From contig NZ_QJVD01000002.1 of NCBI RefSeq assembly GCF_003219815.1, positions 19,574 through 83,573 of the forward strand: a stretch of DNA of 64,000 bases. Direction: 5' to 3'. The notes beneath the pieces are model-generated. The model was not told the DNA's origin. It ran no database searches and was given only the letters and a program-made list of their open reading frames with translations. The translations under genes and the position numbers were made by a program. The DNA comes from Arthrobacter livingstonensis. GTDB taxonomy: Bacteria > Actinomycetota > Actinomycetes > Actinomycetales > Micrococcaceae. Positions 54,426 through 63,501 of the stretch are shown one piece after another (the first letter of the stretch is position 1; each line of letters starts with the position of its first letter).

Positions 54426-56386
54426 GATTCCGCCCTTGACGAGTCGCCGCTGGAATGGTCCCCGTATGTTGCGCCACCGTTCCCGGCAGCACTGTTCGAA
54501 CCGGTGGCGGCCGCTGGATTGATCGCACCGAGCGCACCCACCACCCCGAAAGAGCCGGTGTTGATCATGATGGGGCCGGTGTAGAGATTGCGGGACGCCG
54601 CGGCAGCTCCGCCGTCTGGCGGCAGGGGAACAGGTGAGTGCGCCAGCTCGCCCCGCCGCGTGCGGGGCAGGGTCAGCCTGAAACAGGCACCTTCGCCGGG
54701 AGCCCCCCAGGCTTCCAGCCAGCCGCTGTGCAGCCGGGCGTCTTCCATGGCGATCGACAGGCCCAGGCCGCTGCCGCCGGTGGTGCGGGCCCGGGCCGGG
54801 TCCGCCCGCCAAAAGCGGTCAAAGACGTGCTCCAGGGCATCCGGAGACATGCCGATCCCGTAGTCGCGCACGGCGATGGCGACGGCACTTTCATCGGCCG
54901 AGACGAAAATCTTCACCGGGCTGCCCTCGCTGTGTTCCAGGGCATTGAGCACCAGGTTGCGCAGAATCCTGTCAATGCGGCGGGCGTCCATTTCAACGAT
55001 GCACTTGTGATTCCGCAGCCGGGTGACCACTGAAAGCGCGCTGTGGTTGGCCTCGGCAACAGGCGTGGCGCCATCAATCACCGAATGGATGACGGAGAAG
55101 ATGTCCAGGGACTCCACGTCCAGGTCGGCAACACCGGCGTCGAACCGGGAGATCTCCAGCAGGTCGGCCAATAGAAGTTCAAAGCGCTCCACCTGGTGAA
55201 AAAGCAGTTCCGAGGACCGCTTGTTGATCGGATCAAAGTCGTCGCGGGCGTCGTAGAGCACCTCGGCGGCCATGCGCACCGTGGTCAGTGGCGTGCGAAG
55301 CTCATGGGAAACATCAGAGACGAAGCGCTGCTGCATCTCCGAAAGGGTGGCCAAGGCGTTGATCTGGTCCTGCAGCGACGTTGCCATCTTGTTGAATGAT
55401 GTGGCAAGGCGCGCCATCTCGTCCTCGCCCACCACGGGTATGCGCTCCTCAAGCCGGCCGGCGGCGAGTTTCTCCGACACGGCGGCGGCCTCGCTGACTG
55501 GCTGGACCACCATCCGCGTCACATACCAGGCGATGGCGCCGATGAGCACCAGCAGGATGGCGCCAGCAAGCCACAGCACCGACTGGATGTAATTGAGCGT
55601 CAGTTGGGCGCTGTTGAGGTCGTAAATCATGTACAGCTCGTAGTTGGTGTTCAGCAGCTCCACCTGGCTGCCGATCACCACCGCCGGGTGCATTCCCGAG
55701 GTGCCCGTGGGCAGTTCGATCGACTGCCAGTACTGCCCGGGCCTGTCCCCCTGCACGGCTTGGCGGAGTTCGTCGGGGATGATGGCGGAGGTGATGCCAA
55801 TGGAACCGACGGAGCTGACAGTCAGAGTACTGTCCTGCTTGGGGATCTTGACCATCAGGTACTTGCGGTTGTCATCGGTGCCGCCCACCTCCAGCAGCTT
55901 CAGCGTGTCCTTGACGAATGTCGACACGCGCGGCTGGTCGCTGAGGCTCGCGTTGGAAAAACTTTCCTGGACCTGGCTGGACCCGCGCGAGGACTCCCCC
56001 TGGGCCTGTGCGAGGCGTTCCTTGAACAGCCCGTTGGAAATCTGCCCTGCGAGGTACCCGCCCACGCCTATGACGGCGATGGAGGCAATGACCAGCGTGG
56101 TCAGTACGGTGCGGAACTGCAGCGAGGTGCGCCACCTGCGCACGACTAACCGCTGGATCCACTGCACTGCCCTCCAGAGGAAGCGGCCAGCCGCCGCGAG
56201 GGCGCCACGCAGCGCAGAGCCGGCGCGGGCCGGCATACCGCGCATCCGGCCCGGCTGCGGTGCTTTTTCCACGGCGAAAGGCGGGACTTCCCGCGCGACC
56301 GGGGAACCGGCGTCGGGCCCGCCAACAATTCTGCCGCCGGGACTGTCGTTAATTGGGGCGCCCGGTCCCCCCTGGTTGCTGCTCAT
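54422..56386 (-). CDS. mtrB: Sensor histidine kinase MtrB
   Basis: A 654-aa membrane kinase. Pro/Gly-rich N-terminus (1-60), transmembrane segments about 93-113 and 268-290 bracketing an outer sensor domain, a HAMP domain (290-345), the phosphoacceptor His361 in SDVSHELRTPLT, and HATPase_c boxes NLVLNALEHS, VRDYGIGMS and GGSGLGLSIA. A 90-residue Ala/Gly-rich tail extends beyond the kinase. It controls MtrA, the actinobacterial regulator of wall hydrolases and cell division. ATG 56386 lies 37 bp after the mtrA stop with a weak ribosome-binding site. Confidence 0.95.
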   Translation of the reverse strand: MSSNQGGPGAPINDSPGGRIVGGPDAGSPVAREVPPFAVEKAPQPGRMRGMPARAGSALRGALAAAGRFLWRAVQWIQRLVVRRWRTSLQFRTVLTTLVIASIAVIGVGGYLAGQISNGLFKERLAQAQGESSRGSSQVQESFSNASLSDQPRVSTFVKDTLKLLEVGGTDDNRKYLMVKIPKQDSTLTVSSVGSIGITSAIIPDELRQAVQGDRPGQYWQSIELPTGTSGMHPAVVIGSQVELLNTNYELYMIYDLNSAQLTLNYIQSVLWLAGAILLVLIGAIAWYVTRMVVQPVSEAAAVSEKLAAGRLEERIPVVGEDEMARLATSFNKMATSLQDQINALATLSEMQQRFVSDVSHELRTPLTTVRMAAEVLYDARDDFDPINKRSSELLFHQVERFELLLADLLEISRFDAGVADLDVESLDIFSVIHSVIDGATPVAEANHSALSVVTRLRNHKCIVEMDARRIDRILRNLVLNALEHSEGSPVKIFVSADESAVAIAVRDYGIGMSPDALEHVFDRFWRADPARARTTGGSGLGLSIAMEDARLHSGWLEAWGAPGEGACFRLTLPRTRRGELAHSPVPLPPDGGAAAASRNLYTGPIMINTGSFGVVGALGAINPAAATGSNSAAGNGGATYGDHSSGDSSRAES

Positions 56387-56423
56387 TGTGGATTGGCCAC
56401 TGTTTCCGGCGCTGTCGGAGCGT

Positions 56424-57098
56424 CTATTGTCCGGCCTTGTATCCGACGCCGCGCACGGTAAGGACAACCTCGGGGGCTTCGGGGTCGCGTTCAATCTTGG
56501 AACGCAGGCGCTGGACGTGGACGTTGACGAGGCGGGTGTCGGCGGCATGCCGGTAACCCCACACCTGCTCAAGGAGGAGTTCGCGGGTGAAGACCTGCCA
56601 GGGCTTGCGCGCCAGGGCCACCAGGAGGTCAAACTCCAATGGCGTTAGCAGGATGCGCTCACCGGCGCGGCGGACCGCATGGCCGGCCACGTCGATGGTG
56701 ATTTCGCCGATGGTGAGGGTTTCGGGGGCCTTGACGTCGCCGGGGCGGAGGCGGGCGCGGACGCGGGCCACCAGTTCGGCGGGCTTGAACGGTTTCGCCA
56801 CGTAGTCGTCGGCACCGGATTCCAAGCCGCGCACGACATCCGAGGTGTCCGACTTTGCCGTCAGCATGACGATCGGAACGTCCGATTCACCCCGAATGAG
56901 CCGGCACACTTCAATGCCGTCAATTCCAGGCAGCATGAGGTCCAGCAACACCAGGTCCGGCTTGTTGGATCGAAAGGTCTCCAGCGCCTTGGCACCGTCA
57001 GCGCAAAAGACGGGGTCGAATCCGTCGTTGCGCAGCACAATGCCGATCATCTCTGCCAGTGCTTCATCGTCGTCTACCACTAAAATGCGTGCCTTCAT
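56424..57098 (-). CDS. mtrA: Response regulator MtrA
   Basis: A 224-aa OmpR/PhoB-type regulator. The receiver domain has the acidic pocket Asp9-11 (ILVVDDDEAL), phosphoacceptor Asp53 in LLDLMLPG and Lys102 in YVAKPF. The C-terminal winged helix includes LTPLEFDLLVALARKPWQVF, QVWGYRHAADTRLVNVHVQRLRSKI (recognition helix region) and the wing VRGVGYKAG. Downstream genes mtrB and lpqB are in the same operon. The ATG at 57098 has no good Shine-Dalgarno sequence (TAGAACT upstream). Confidence 0.97.
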   Translation of the reverse strand: MKARILVVDDDEALAEMIGIVLRNDGFDPVFCADGAKALETFRSNKPDLVLLDLMLPGIDGIEVCRLIRGESDVPIVMLTAKSDTSDVVRGLESGADDYVAKPFKPAELVARVRARLRPGDVKAPETLTIGEITIDVAGHAVRRAGERILLTPLEFDLLVALARKPWQVFTRELLLEQVWGYRHAADTRLVNVHVQRLRSKIERDPEAPEVVLTVRGVGYKAGQ

Positions 57099-57400
57099 AG
57101 TTCTATATTTGCCTATCCACGGCACAAAGTCCCCATCGACCCTCCACAGCAGGGCAGATGATGCCACAGTTTTGCTACAAGCGGACAGCCTGGTCAGCGC
57201 CGCCGTTGCCTGCAGCGGGCGATTATCCGTGCAGGATATCGGCGGTTCCCACGTCAAATGCAGCACTTGCCGATAGTGTTGAACGTGCACGCTGCACCAG
57301 GAACTGGCTGTTTCCGGCCGTTCAATTTGGGGCCCGGCAACGGATCAGCCACAGTGGAGGCTGTGGACATTTTTGACTGGGAAAAACACAGGGGAGCATG
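57099..57400. other. Divergent intergenic region mtrA / membrane operon
   Basis: About 300 bp with no gene. It must hold the promoters of both mtrA (minus) and the membrane operon (plus). Visible items: an inverted repeat GTGCA-CGC-TGCAC (57285-57297) and a single DnaA-box-like TGTGGACAT at 57363-57371. No convincing -35/-10 pair or MtrA-type GTAAC repeat was found. Confidence 0.5.
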
Positions 57401-58726
57401 ATGACGCAGGAACCGAAAGAGCCGCCGGTCGACCCGGGACAGGGACCTGCGGGGTCCCCTCTTCCCGCCGCCCCCGAACAGCCTCCGGCCCAGCCGCAGT
57501 GGGGGCAGTACGCACCGCAACCCCAGTGGGGACAGCCGCAGCAACCCGGTCCCAACCCCTACGGCTATAACCAGTACGTCGCCCCGCCCAAGCCGGGTGT
57601 CATCCCGCTGCGGCCATTGCGGCTCGGGGAGGTGCTTGACGGTGCGTTCCAGGCAGCCCGGCGCAACGGCAAGGCCATGTTCGGCTCGGCGCTGATCTTT
57701 CAGGTCATCACGGCCGTCATCACCCTGGCCATTACGCTCTCCGCCCTGGGCCGGTTCAGCAGCAATATTTTCGCTGACTCGCTTTCCCAAACGGCACCCA
57801 CCGAAGCCCAGCTCAACGGCCTTGCCGGAACCATGCTTCAGCTCTTCATCGCCGTCGGCGTCGTTTCCATCATCTCTGCGCTGATGGAGATGGTGTTGCA
57901 GGGCGCCCTGGTGGTCCCTGTGCTGCGGGCCACCTTGAACCGGAAGACTGAATTCGGGCAGATGTGGCGGCTGGTCAAGCCGCGCATTGGAAGCCTGCTC
58001 CTGCTGGCCCTGGTCTATGCGGCTGCAACTTTTCTCGCGATTGCCGTATATGCCGGCATTCTCATCGGCCTGCTCGTTGCCACCAACAGCATGGGCTCAA
58101 GTTCCGGGGGACTCGCAGCGCTGGGCTTCGGACTGCTGCTGAGCCTGCCGTTCCTGGCGGCCGGCATCTGGGTCGGCGTCAAGGTGATGCTGGCCCCGGC
58201 CTCGATCGTGGTGGAGGACATCGGCGTCTTTGCCGCGATCAAGCGTTCATGGCAGCTGACACGACAAAACTGGTGGCGCACGTTCGGCATTGCGGCCCTG
58301 GCTGCCATCATCGCAAGTGTCATTGGCGGCATCATCACCACCCCGGTGACCCTGCTGCTGGGCCTGCTGCTGCCCGTCATGTCACCCAACCCGGACCAGC
58401 TGATGGGCACCACGGCCCTGGCGACCGTCATTTCCTCACTCATTGGCGCCTTGGTTGGAGCCGTAACAGTTGCATTCCAGACCGGCGTCATGGCACTGAT
58501 CTACGTTGACCTGCGGATGCGCCGGGACGGCTTCGACGTCACCCTCCTCAAGGAATCGGAGTCCGGAAAGGACGACGGCGGCATCCCCGGCCGCGGCGCC
58601 CCGGCACCAGCCGCTGTGGGCCACTACCCGACGGGGCAGTTCCCGCAGGGCCAACAGCCGCCCACCCAATACCCGGGGCAGAACCCTCCCGCACCGAATC
58701 CCCCGTCCCAGTACCCCGGCCAGTAG
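57401..58726 (+). CDS. Membrane protein with glycerophosphodiesterase-type membrane domain
   Basis: A 441-aa protein. A Pro/Gln-rich cytoplasmic N-terminus (1-65, with repeated QPQWGQ) leads to six hydrophobic segments (about 90-385) and a Pro/Gly/Gln-rich C-tail (from 405). GVIPLRPLRLGEVLDGAFQAARRNGKAMFG and FAAIKRSWQLTRQNWWRTFGI are the marks of the GPDPase membrane domain family (PF10110); no phosphodiesterase catalytic domain is attached. GGGGAG precedes two tandem ATGs; 57401 has the better spacing. First gene of the operon that continues with DUF4129, DUF4350, MoxR and DUF58. Confidence 0.8.
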   Translation: MTQEPKEPPVDPGQGPAGSPLPAAPEQPPAQPQWGQYAPQPQWGQPQQPGPNPYGYNQYVAPPKPGVIPLRPLRLGEVLDGAFQAARRNGKAMFGSALIFQVITAVITLAITLSALGRFSSNIFADSLSQTAPTEAQLNGLAGTMLQLFIAVGVVSIISALMEMVLQGALVVPVLRATLNRKTEFGQMWRLVKPRIGSLLLLALVYAAATFLAIAVYAGILIGLLVATNSMGSSSGGLAALGFGLLLSLPFLAAGIWVGVKVMLAPASIVVEDIGVFAAIKRSWQLTRQNWWRTFGIAALAAIIASVIGGIITTPVTLLLGLLLPVMSPNPDQLMGTTALATVISSLIGALVGAVTVAFQTGVMALIYVDLRMRRDGFDVTLLKESESGKDDGGIPGRGAPAPAAVGHYPTGQFPQGQQPPTQYPGQNPPAPNPPSQYPGQ

Positions 58727-58741
58727 GCACCCGGCGCCTCA

Positions 58742-59443
58742 ATGATCGCTTCGATCCCGCCCCCTTTCCTGCCGTTCGACGTCCCCGTCACCCCCGGGGC
58801 GGACGAGGCACGCCGCTGGGCTGCGGAAGAACTGGCAAAAAAGGTCTATCAGGACGCCAAACCGGGCTTGGGCGCGCAGATTCTCACGTGGCTCAAGGAT
58901 GCCCTTTCGGATTTCCTGAACGGACTGGGGTCGCTGGGGGGCGGCACCGGGCTGCTGGTGGCGGTTGGCGTGGTCGTGTTGGCAATCATTGCCGCCGTCA
59001 TCGTGATCCGGCCACGGCTCAACCGCAGGCAGGCGCAGAACCCGGCTGTGTTTGACGGCCCGGCCACCCTCAGTGCCGGCCAACACCGTGACCTGGCCCG
59101 GTCCGCCGTCGAACGCGGGGACCTGGCCACTGCGGTTGCCGAGCAGTTCCGGGCGGTCGTGCGTGCCGGGGAGGAACGCGGTGCCACTTCTCCCTCGCCC
59201 GGCCGGACCGCGGCCGAGGTGGCCGGCGAGTTGCTGCGGGCCTTCCCCGCCCACGGACCGGCCCTGCTGCGGGCGGCGGAGCTGTTCAACGCCGTGCGGT
59301 ACGGTCATGCGGATCCTGAACGCGCCATGTTTGAGGAGCTCGTGGCCACCGACAACGCTGTGTCCGCCGCCCGGCCGGTCTATGCCGATGGCTTCGCTGG
59401 CAGCCATGGTGACGGTCCTGCCAACAGTGAGGCGGCGCCATGA
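58742..59443 (+). CDS. DUF4129 domain membrane protein
   Basis: A 233-aa protein with one strong membrane segment (LLVAVGVVVLAIIAAVIVI, about 70-88). An amphipathic N-terminal helix (DEARRWAAEELAKKVYQD) precedes it; the cytoplasmic C-terminal domain (LARSAVERGDLATAVAEQFRAVVRAGEERG, RTAAEVAGELLRAFP, LFNAVRYGHADPER) is DUF4129, related to transglutaminase-associated tails. It starts 15 bp after the upstream gene and overlaps the DUF4350 gene by 4 bp (ATGA). No enzyme activity is known for the family. Confidence 0.82.
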   Translation: MIASIPPPFLPFDVPVTPGADEARRWAAEELAKKVYQDAKPGLGAQILTWLKDALSDFLNGLGSLGGGTGLLVAVGVVVLAIIAAVIVIRPRLNRRQAQNPAVFDGPATLSAGQHRDLARSAVERGDLATAVAEQFRAVVRAGEERGATSPSPGRTAAEVAGELLRAFPAHGPALLRAAELFNAVRYGHADPERAMFEELVATDNAVSAARPVYADGFAGSHGDGPANSEAAP

Positions 59444-60696
59444 GCTCCGCCCCCGTCCGTTCGGAGGCTGACGTCCACGTGTTCCGGGCGGACGGCGGCA
59501 CCCGTGCCGAACGTGCCGGTTTCTGGTGGAGGAGGAGCAAGTTCTGGCTGCTTGCCGGCGCAGCGCTTGTGGCAGTAACGGTGGCGGGGCTGGTGGTGGG
59601 CAACATTGGAGGGCGCAGCGGCGAACCGCTGTCCATGACGAATCCCGCACCAGAAGGCGGCCAGGCGGTGGCCACCGTGCTGCGGGAACGGGGCGTGGAG
59701 GTCACGTCCTCCGATTCGCTCGAGGCGACGCTGCATGCGCTGGCGGCGAACGGACGGGGCGCAAGCACCGTGCTGGTCTACGACCCGCTGGCCCTACTGC
59801 AACCGGGACAGGCATCCAGGCTGGCCGGCTCGGCGGCAGAAGCCGGCGCCAAGCTGGTTGCCCTGGCGCCGGGGCCACTGGCCACCAAGCACCTCAACCC
59901 GGAACTCTCCAGCGCCGGGACGGCGTCCAACACAGACATGCCGGCCAGTGCGGACTGCGCCAGCCCGGCCGCCCAGGCGGCCGGGACCATCGACGCCACC
60001 GGCGTTGACGGACTCGGCGTGGGCGCCAGCCCTTCCCTGCAGGTGTACCGCGGTGCGGTGACCTGCTTCGCCCCCGCCGGAAGCACTGCCGGATTCATGG
60101 CGGCCAACAGCACTGGCGACGTGACAGTGTTGGGCAATCCCGGCATCGTCAGCAATGAACGCCTGGCCAGCCGGGGCAACGCGGCGCTCACGTTCCGCCT
60201 GCTCGGCAGCCGGCCGCACCTGGTCTGGTATACGGCGTCGCTGAAGGACGTAACCGCCGCAAGCCATCCCCCGACCCTGGCGGAACTGACGCCGGCGTGG
60301 ATTTTCCCGGCGTCGGGCTGGCTGCTGCTGGCGGCCGTGATCGGCATGTTGTGGCGCGGACGGCGGCACGGGCCGCTCGTTACGGAGCCGCTGCCGGTGA
60401 TTGTCAAGGCATCGGAAACCGTGACCGGCCGGGCCCGCCTGTACCAGGACGCGAACGCGCAGGACACGGCCGTGCACATCCTGCAGCACGCCACCCTGAC
60501 CAGGCTGGCCCAACACCTGCGGCTCGGGACGCAGGCCGATCCGGCGGCCGTGGTGGAGGCGGCGGCAGCCCGCACCGGACGGACACGCCGGGACCTCGAA
60601 GCGCTCCTGGTCACGGATGTCCCCCTGAACGACAAGCAGATGCTAACCATGGCCGCGGAATTGGCTGCCCTAGAGGAAGAAGTCGCCCAACGATGA
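59440..60696 (+). CDS. DUF4350 domain membrane protein
   Basis: A 418-aa protein. One membrane segment near residues 29-49 (WLLAGAALVAVTVAGLVVGNI) is followed by an extracytoplasmic DUF4350 domain (55-280) beginning with PEGGQAVATVLRERGVEVT, a Rossmann-like stretch as in GATase-type folds, and a second membrane segment about 287-306; the cytoplasmic tail is helical. It overlaps both neighbours by 4 bp, so the four genes are coupled. Function unknown; always found with MoxR/DUF58 in this kind of operon. Confidence 0.82.
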   Translation: MSSAPVRSEADVHVFRADGGTRAERAGFWWRRSKFWLLAGAALVAVTVAGLVVGNIGGRSGEPLSMTNPAPEGGQAVATVLRERGVEVTSSDSLEATLHALAANGRGASTVLVYDPLALLQPGQASRLAGSAAEAGAKLVALAPGPLATKHLNPELSSAGTASNTDMPASADCASPAAQAAGTIDATGVDGLGVGASPSLQVYRGAVTCFAPAGSTAGFMAANSTGDVTVLGNPGIVSNERLASRGNAALTFRLLGSRPHLVWYTASLKDVTAASHPPTLAELTPAWIFPASGWLLLAAVIGMLWRGRRHGPLVTEPLPVIVKASETVTGRARLYQDANAQDTAVHILQHATLTRLAQHLRLGTQADPAAVVEAAAARTGRTRRDLEALLVTDVPLNDKQMLTMAAELAALEEEVAQR

Positions 60697-61739
60697 GTTC
60701 ACCGCACCTGGAAGGCCAGCACCCGGACCCGCCGTACCCGCAGGCGCAGCAGCCGCCGGATCAGCCGGCCGCGCCCGCGCAGTCTGGGCCATCCGCACCA
60801 GCGGCGTCCCTCCTGCAGGTCCGCTCCGAAGTCGCCAAGGCTGTCGTGGGGCAGGACTCGACCGTCACGGGCCTGCTCATTGCCCTGCTCGCCGGCGGGC
60901 ACGTGCTGCTCGAAGGCGTGCCCGGCGTGGCCAAGACCCTGCTGGTGCGGGCACTGTCCGCCGCACTCAGCCTGGACACCAAGCGGGTGCAGTTCACCCC
61001 TGACTTGATGCCCGGCGACGTCACCGGCTCCCTGGTCTACGACGCCCACACCTCGGAATTCACGTTCCGCAAGGGCCCCGTCTTCACCAACATCCTGCTG
61101 GCCGATGAGATCAACCGGACCCCGCCCAAGACCCAGGCGTCCCTGCTGGAGGCCATGGAGGAACACCAGGTCTCGGTGGACGGGGTGTCCCGAAAGCTGC
61201 CCGCACCGTTCATGGTGGCCGCCACGCAAAACCCCGTGGAATATGAGGGCACTTATCCGCTGCCCGAGGCCCAGCTGGACCGGTTCCTGCTCAAGCTGAC
61301 CATGGACCTGCCGGCGCGGGATGAGGAGATCGAGGTGGTCCGCCGGCACAGCCTGGGCTTTGACCCGCAAGACCTCCGGGCCGCGGGCGTCCGTGCCGTC
61401 GCGGGCGCCGACGACCTGGCTTGGGCCCGCGGTGAGGTGGCCCGGGTCAGCGTTTCGGCCGAAGTCCTGGCCTACGTGGTGGACCTGGCCCGTGCAACGC
61501 GCACCGCGCCGTCGTTCCAGTTGGGTGTTTCCCCGCGCGGCGCCACCGCCCTGCTTAAATGTGCACGCGCCTATGCCTGGCTGTGCGGGCGCGGATTTGT
61601 GACCCCGGACGACGTCAAGGCCCTTGCCCTGCCTGCCCTGCGCCACCGCGTGGCACTGCGCCCCGAGGCCGAGATGGACGGGGTGTCCGTGGACGGGATC
61701 CTGCTCTCCATCCTGGCCACGGTCCCGGTCCCGCGCTAG
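60693..61739 (+). CDS. MoxR-family AAA+ ATPase
   Basis: A 348-aa AAA+ ATPase. A Pro/Gln-rich N-terminus (1-38) precedes Walker A GVPGVAKT (75-82), Walker B ILLADEI (about 134-140), the sensor-1 stretch AATQNPVEYEGTYPLPEAQLDRF (Arg/Asn), and the C-terminal lid with GVSPRGATALLKCARAYA. MoxR proteins act as chaperones that mature partner complexes, typically with a VWA or DUF58 protein encoded next door, as here. Start ATG overlaps the upstream stop (ATGA). Confidence 0.93.
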   Translation: MSSPHLEGQHPDPPYPQAQQPPDQPAAPAQSGPSAPAASLLQVRSEVAKAVVGQDSTVTGLLIALLAGGHVLLEGVPGVAKTLLVRALSAALSLDTKRVQFTPDLMPGDVTGSLVYDAHTSEFTFRKGPVFTNILLADEINRTPPKTQASLLEAMEEHQVSVDGVSRKLPAPFMVAATQNPVEYEGTYPLPEAQLDRFLLKLTMDLPARDEEIEVVRRHSLGFDPQDLRAAGVRAVAGADDLAWARGEVARVSVSAEVLAYVVDLARATRTAPSFQLGVSPRGATALLKCARAYAWLCGRGFVTPDDVKALALPALRHRVALRPEAEMDGVSVDGILLSILATVPVPR

Positions 61740-61755
61740 GACGGGCATAAAGTCG

Positions 61756-63048
61756 ATGGCAATTTCGGGCAGGTTCTTCCTTCTTGCACTGCTGGCCGTG
61801 GTGCCCATCATTGCCGTGCCCCGTTCCGCCTCCTGGCTGCTCGCGCTGGCCGCGCTGTTGCTGGTCCTGGCGGTCGACCTTGGGCTGGCGGCCTCCCCGC
61901 GCCGCATCGCCGTCCGCCGCGAGATTCCCAACGGCGTGCGCTTAACTGAAGGGACGACGGCGGTGCTTCGGCTGGCGAACGAATCGCGCCGCCTGCTGCG
62001 GGGTCAGGTGAGGGACGGCTGGCAGCCGTCGGCCGGTGCGGCCAACGCGTTGCAGGCGTTGCGCATCCCGGCTGGGGAACGCGCCGTCGTCCGGGTCCGG
62101 CTGCTGCCCGCCAGGCGGGGCGACCTTCGCGCGGACCACGTGACGCTCCGCTCCTACGGGCCGTTGGGCATGGCCGCGTGGCAAAAGACCATCAAGGCCC
62201 CCGGCACGCTGCGGGTGCTCCCGCCGTTCCACTCCAAGCGGCACCTGCCCTCAAAGCTGCGCAAGCTCCGGGAACTCGATGGGAAGGCCGCCGTGCAGAT
62301 CAGGGGCGCCGGCACCGAGTTCGATTCCCTGCGCGACTACGTGCGCGGCGACGACGTCCGCTCCATCGACTGGCGCGCCACGGCCCGCCGCCGCGACGTG
62401 GTGGTGCGCACCTGGCGCCCGGAGCGCGACCGCCGCGTGGTGATTGTGCTGGACACCTCCCGCACGTCCGCGGCGCGGATCGGCGACGAACCCCGGTTGG
62501 ACACCGGCATCGAGGCCTCCCTGCTGCTGGCAGTGCTGGCCGAGCGAGGCGGCGACCGCGTGAGCCTGATCGCCTATGACCGCAGGGTGCGGACCCGTGT
62601 TTCATCCTCCGGCAAGGGGAACATGCTCAATGCCATGGTGCAGGGCCTGGCGCCGCTGCAGCCGGAGTTGATTGAGCTCGACGCCGCGGGCATTCCCGGC
62701 CAGGTCCGCGCCGTGACGGCGCACCGGGCGCTCGTGGTGCTCGTGACCCCGCTCGACGCCGGGGCTGCCGAAGAGGGCCTGATTCCCCTGGTGGCCCAGC
62801 TGGCCCGCCGGCACGTCGTGGTGGTCGCCTCCGTGCGCGACCCCGCCCTCGACGAGGCCCGCCTGGAACGCTCAACGGCGGCCCTGGTCTACCGCGCGGC
62901 CGCCGCCGAACACGCGCTCAACCGCCGGGCGGCCATTACCGCCGTCATCAAGCAGCTCGGCGCCGAAGTGGTGGACGCGCCGCCGAATGAACTCCCGCCC
63001 GAACTCGCGGACATGTACATCCGTCTGAAGGCCGCCGGCCGCCTCTGA
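61756..63048 (+). CDS. DUF58 domain protein (VWA-like)
   Basis: A 430-aa protein with two N-terminal membrane segments (about 5-45), a beta-rich middle, then the DUF58 signature GTEFDSLRDYVRGDDVRSIDW (near residues 197-217) and a VWA-like fold with VIVLDTSRTSA (metal-site DxSxT-type) near 235. It is the expected client or partner of the MoxR ATPase 16 bp upstream. The GGGCA before the ATG is weak. Such proteins are linked to wall integrity and stress tolerance in other bacteria, by association rather than mechanism. Confidence 0.9.
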   Translation: MAISGRFFLLALLAVVPIIAVPRSASWLLALAALLLVLAVDLGLAASPRRIAVRREIPNGVRLTEGTTAVLRLANESRRLLRGQVRDGWQPSAGAANALQALRIPAGERAVVRVRLLPARRGDLRADHVTLRSYGPLGMAAWQKTIKAPGTLRVLPPFHSKRHLPSKLRKLRELDGKAAVQIRGAGTEFDSLRDYVRGDDVRSIDWRATARRRDVVVRTWRPERDRRVVIVLDTSRTSAARIGDEPRLDTGIEASLLLAVLAERGGDRVSLIAYDRRVRTRVSSSGKGNMLNAMVQGLAPLQPELIELDAAGIPGQVRAVTAHRALVVLVTPLDAGAAEEGLIPLVAQLARRHVVVVASVRDPALDEARLERSTAALVYRAAAAEHALNRRAAITAVIKQLGAEVVDAPPNELPPELADMYIRLKAAGRL

Positions 63049-63501
63049 CCCTCCCTCACCTTCGGGGCGTTTCCGGCCGACGCTCCCGCAGTACGGGGGG
63101 TTGAATTCCGAACGCCAGTGCATCAGCTGTGGGATCGTCTCCCGGTGGCCGGGCATGCCCGATCCAGAACAGCTCGAGTTCCAGGTGCCGGTCCAGGTCA
63201 CCACCCGGCCGGCTGTCAAAATCGAAGGTGTAGATGTTTGAGCTCTGCCGTTTCGGTGGTGCAGCTAATGCTGCCCCGGTGCAAAACGTCGCAGGATCTG
63301 CACCATTAGACAGAGCTGCCAATGACATTCAAGAGGCGCCGGAGTCTCCGCAACCTTACCGGCCCACCGGGGACCTGACAGGGTTCGACAATCGGGGACG
63401 CTCCCGCCGAATGCGAGGGAGGATCGGTGGGAAACGCCCCGAAGGTGAAGGAGCATCCGGGGAAAACGCCCCTAAAGTGCGAGAGCGTCGCGTCAGTAGG
63501 G
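63049..63501. repeat. Intergenic region with a dispersed palindromic repeat
   Basis: About 450 bp with no gene I can support. A 19-bp sequence starting TCACCTTCGGGGCG (63056-63074) recurs as a perfect inverted copy at 63430-63448 (GGAAACGCCCCGAAGGTGA). A third, diverged copy follows 32 bp later (GGAAAACGCCCC from 63461). GACGCTCCCGC occurs directly at 63079 and 63397. The copies resemble a REP-like family. Between them, short codable stretches (63100-63330) may be gene remnants but match nothing I recognise. Confidence 0.7.
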
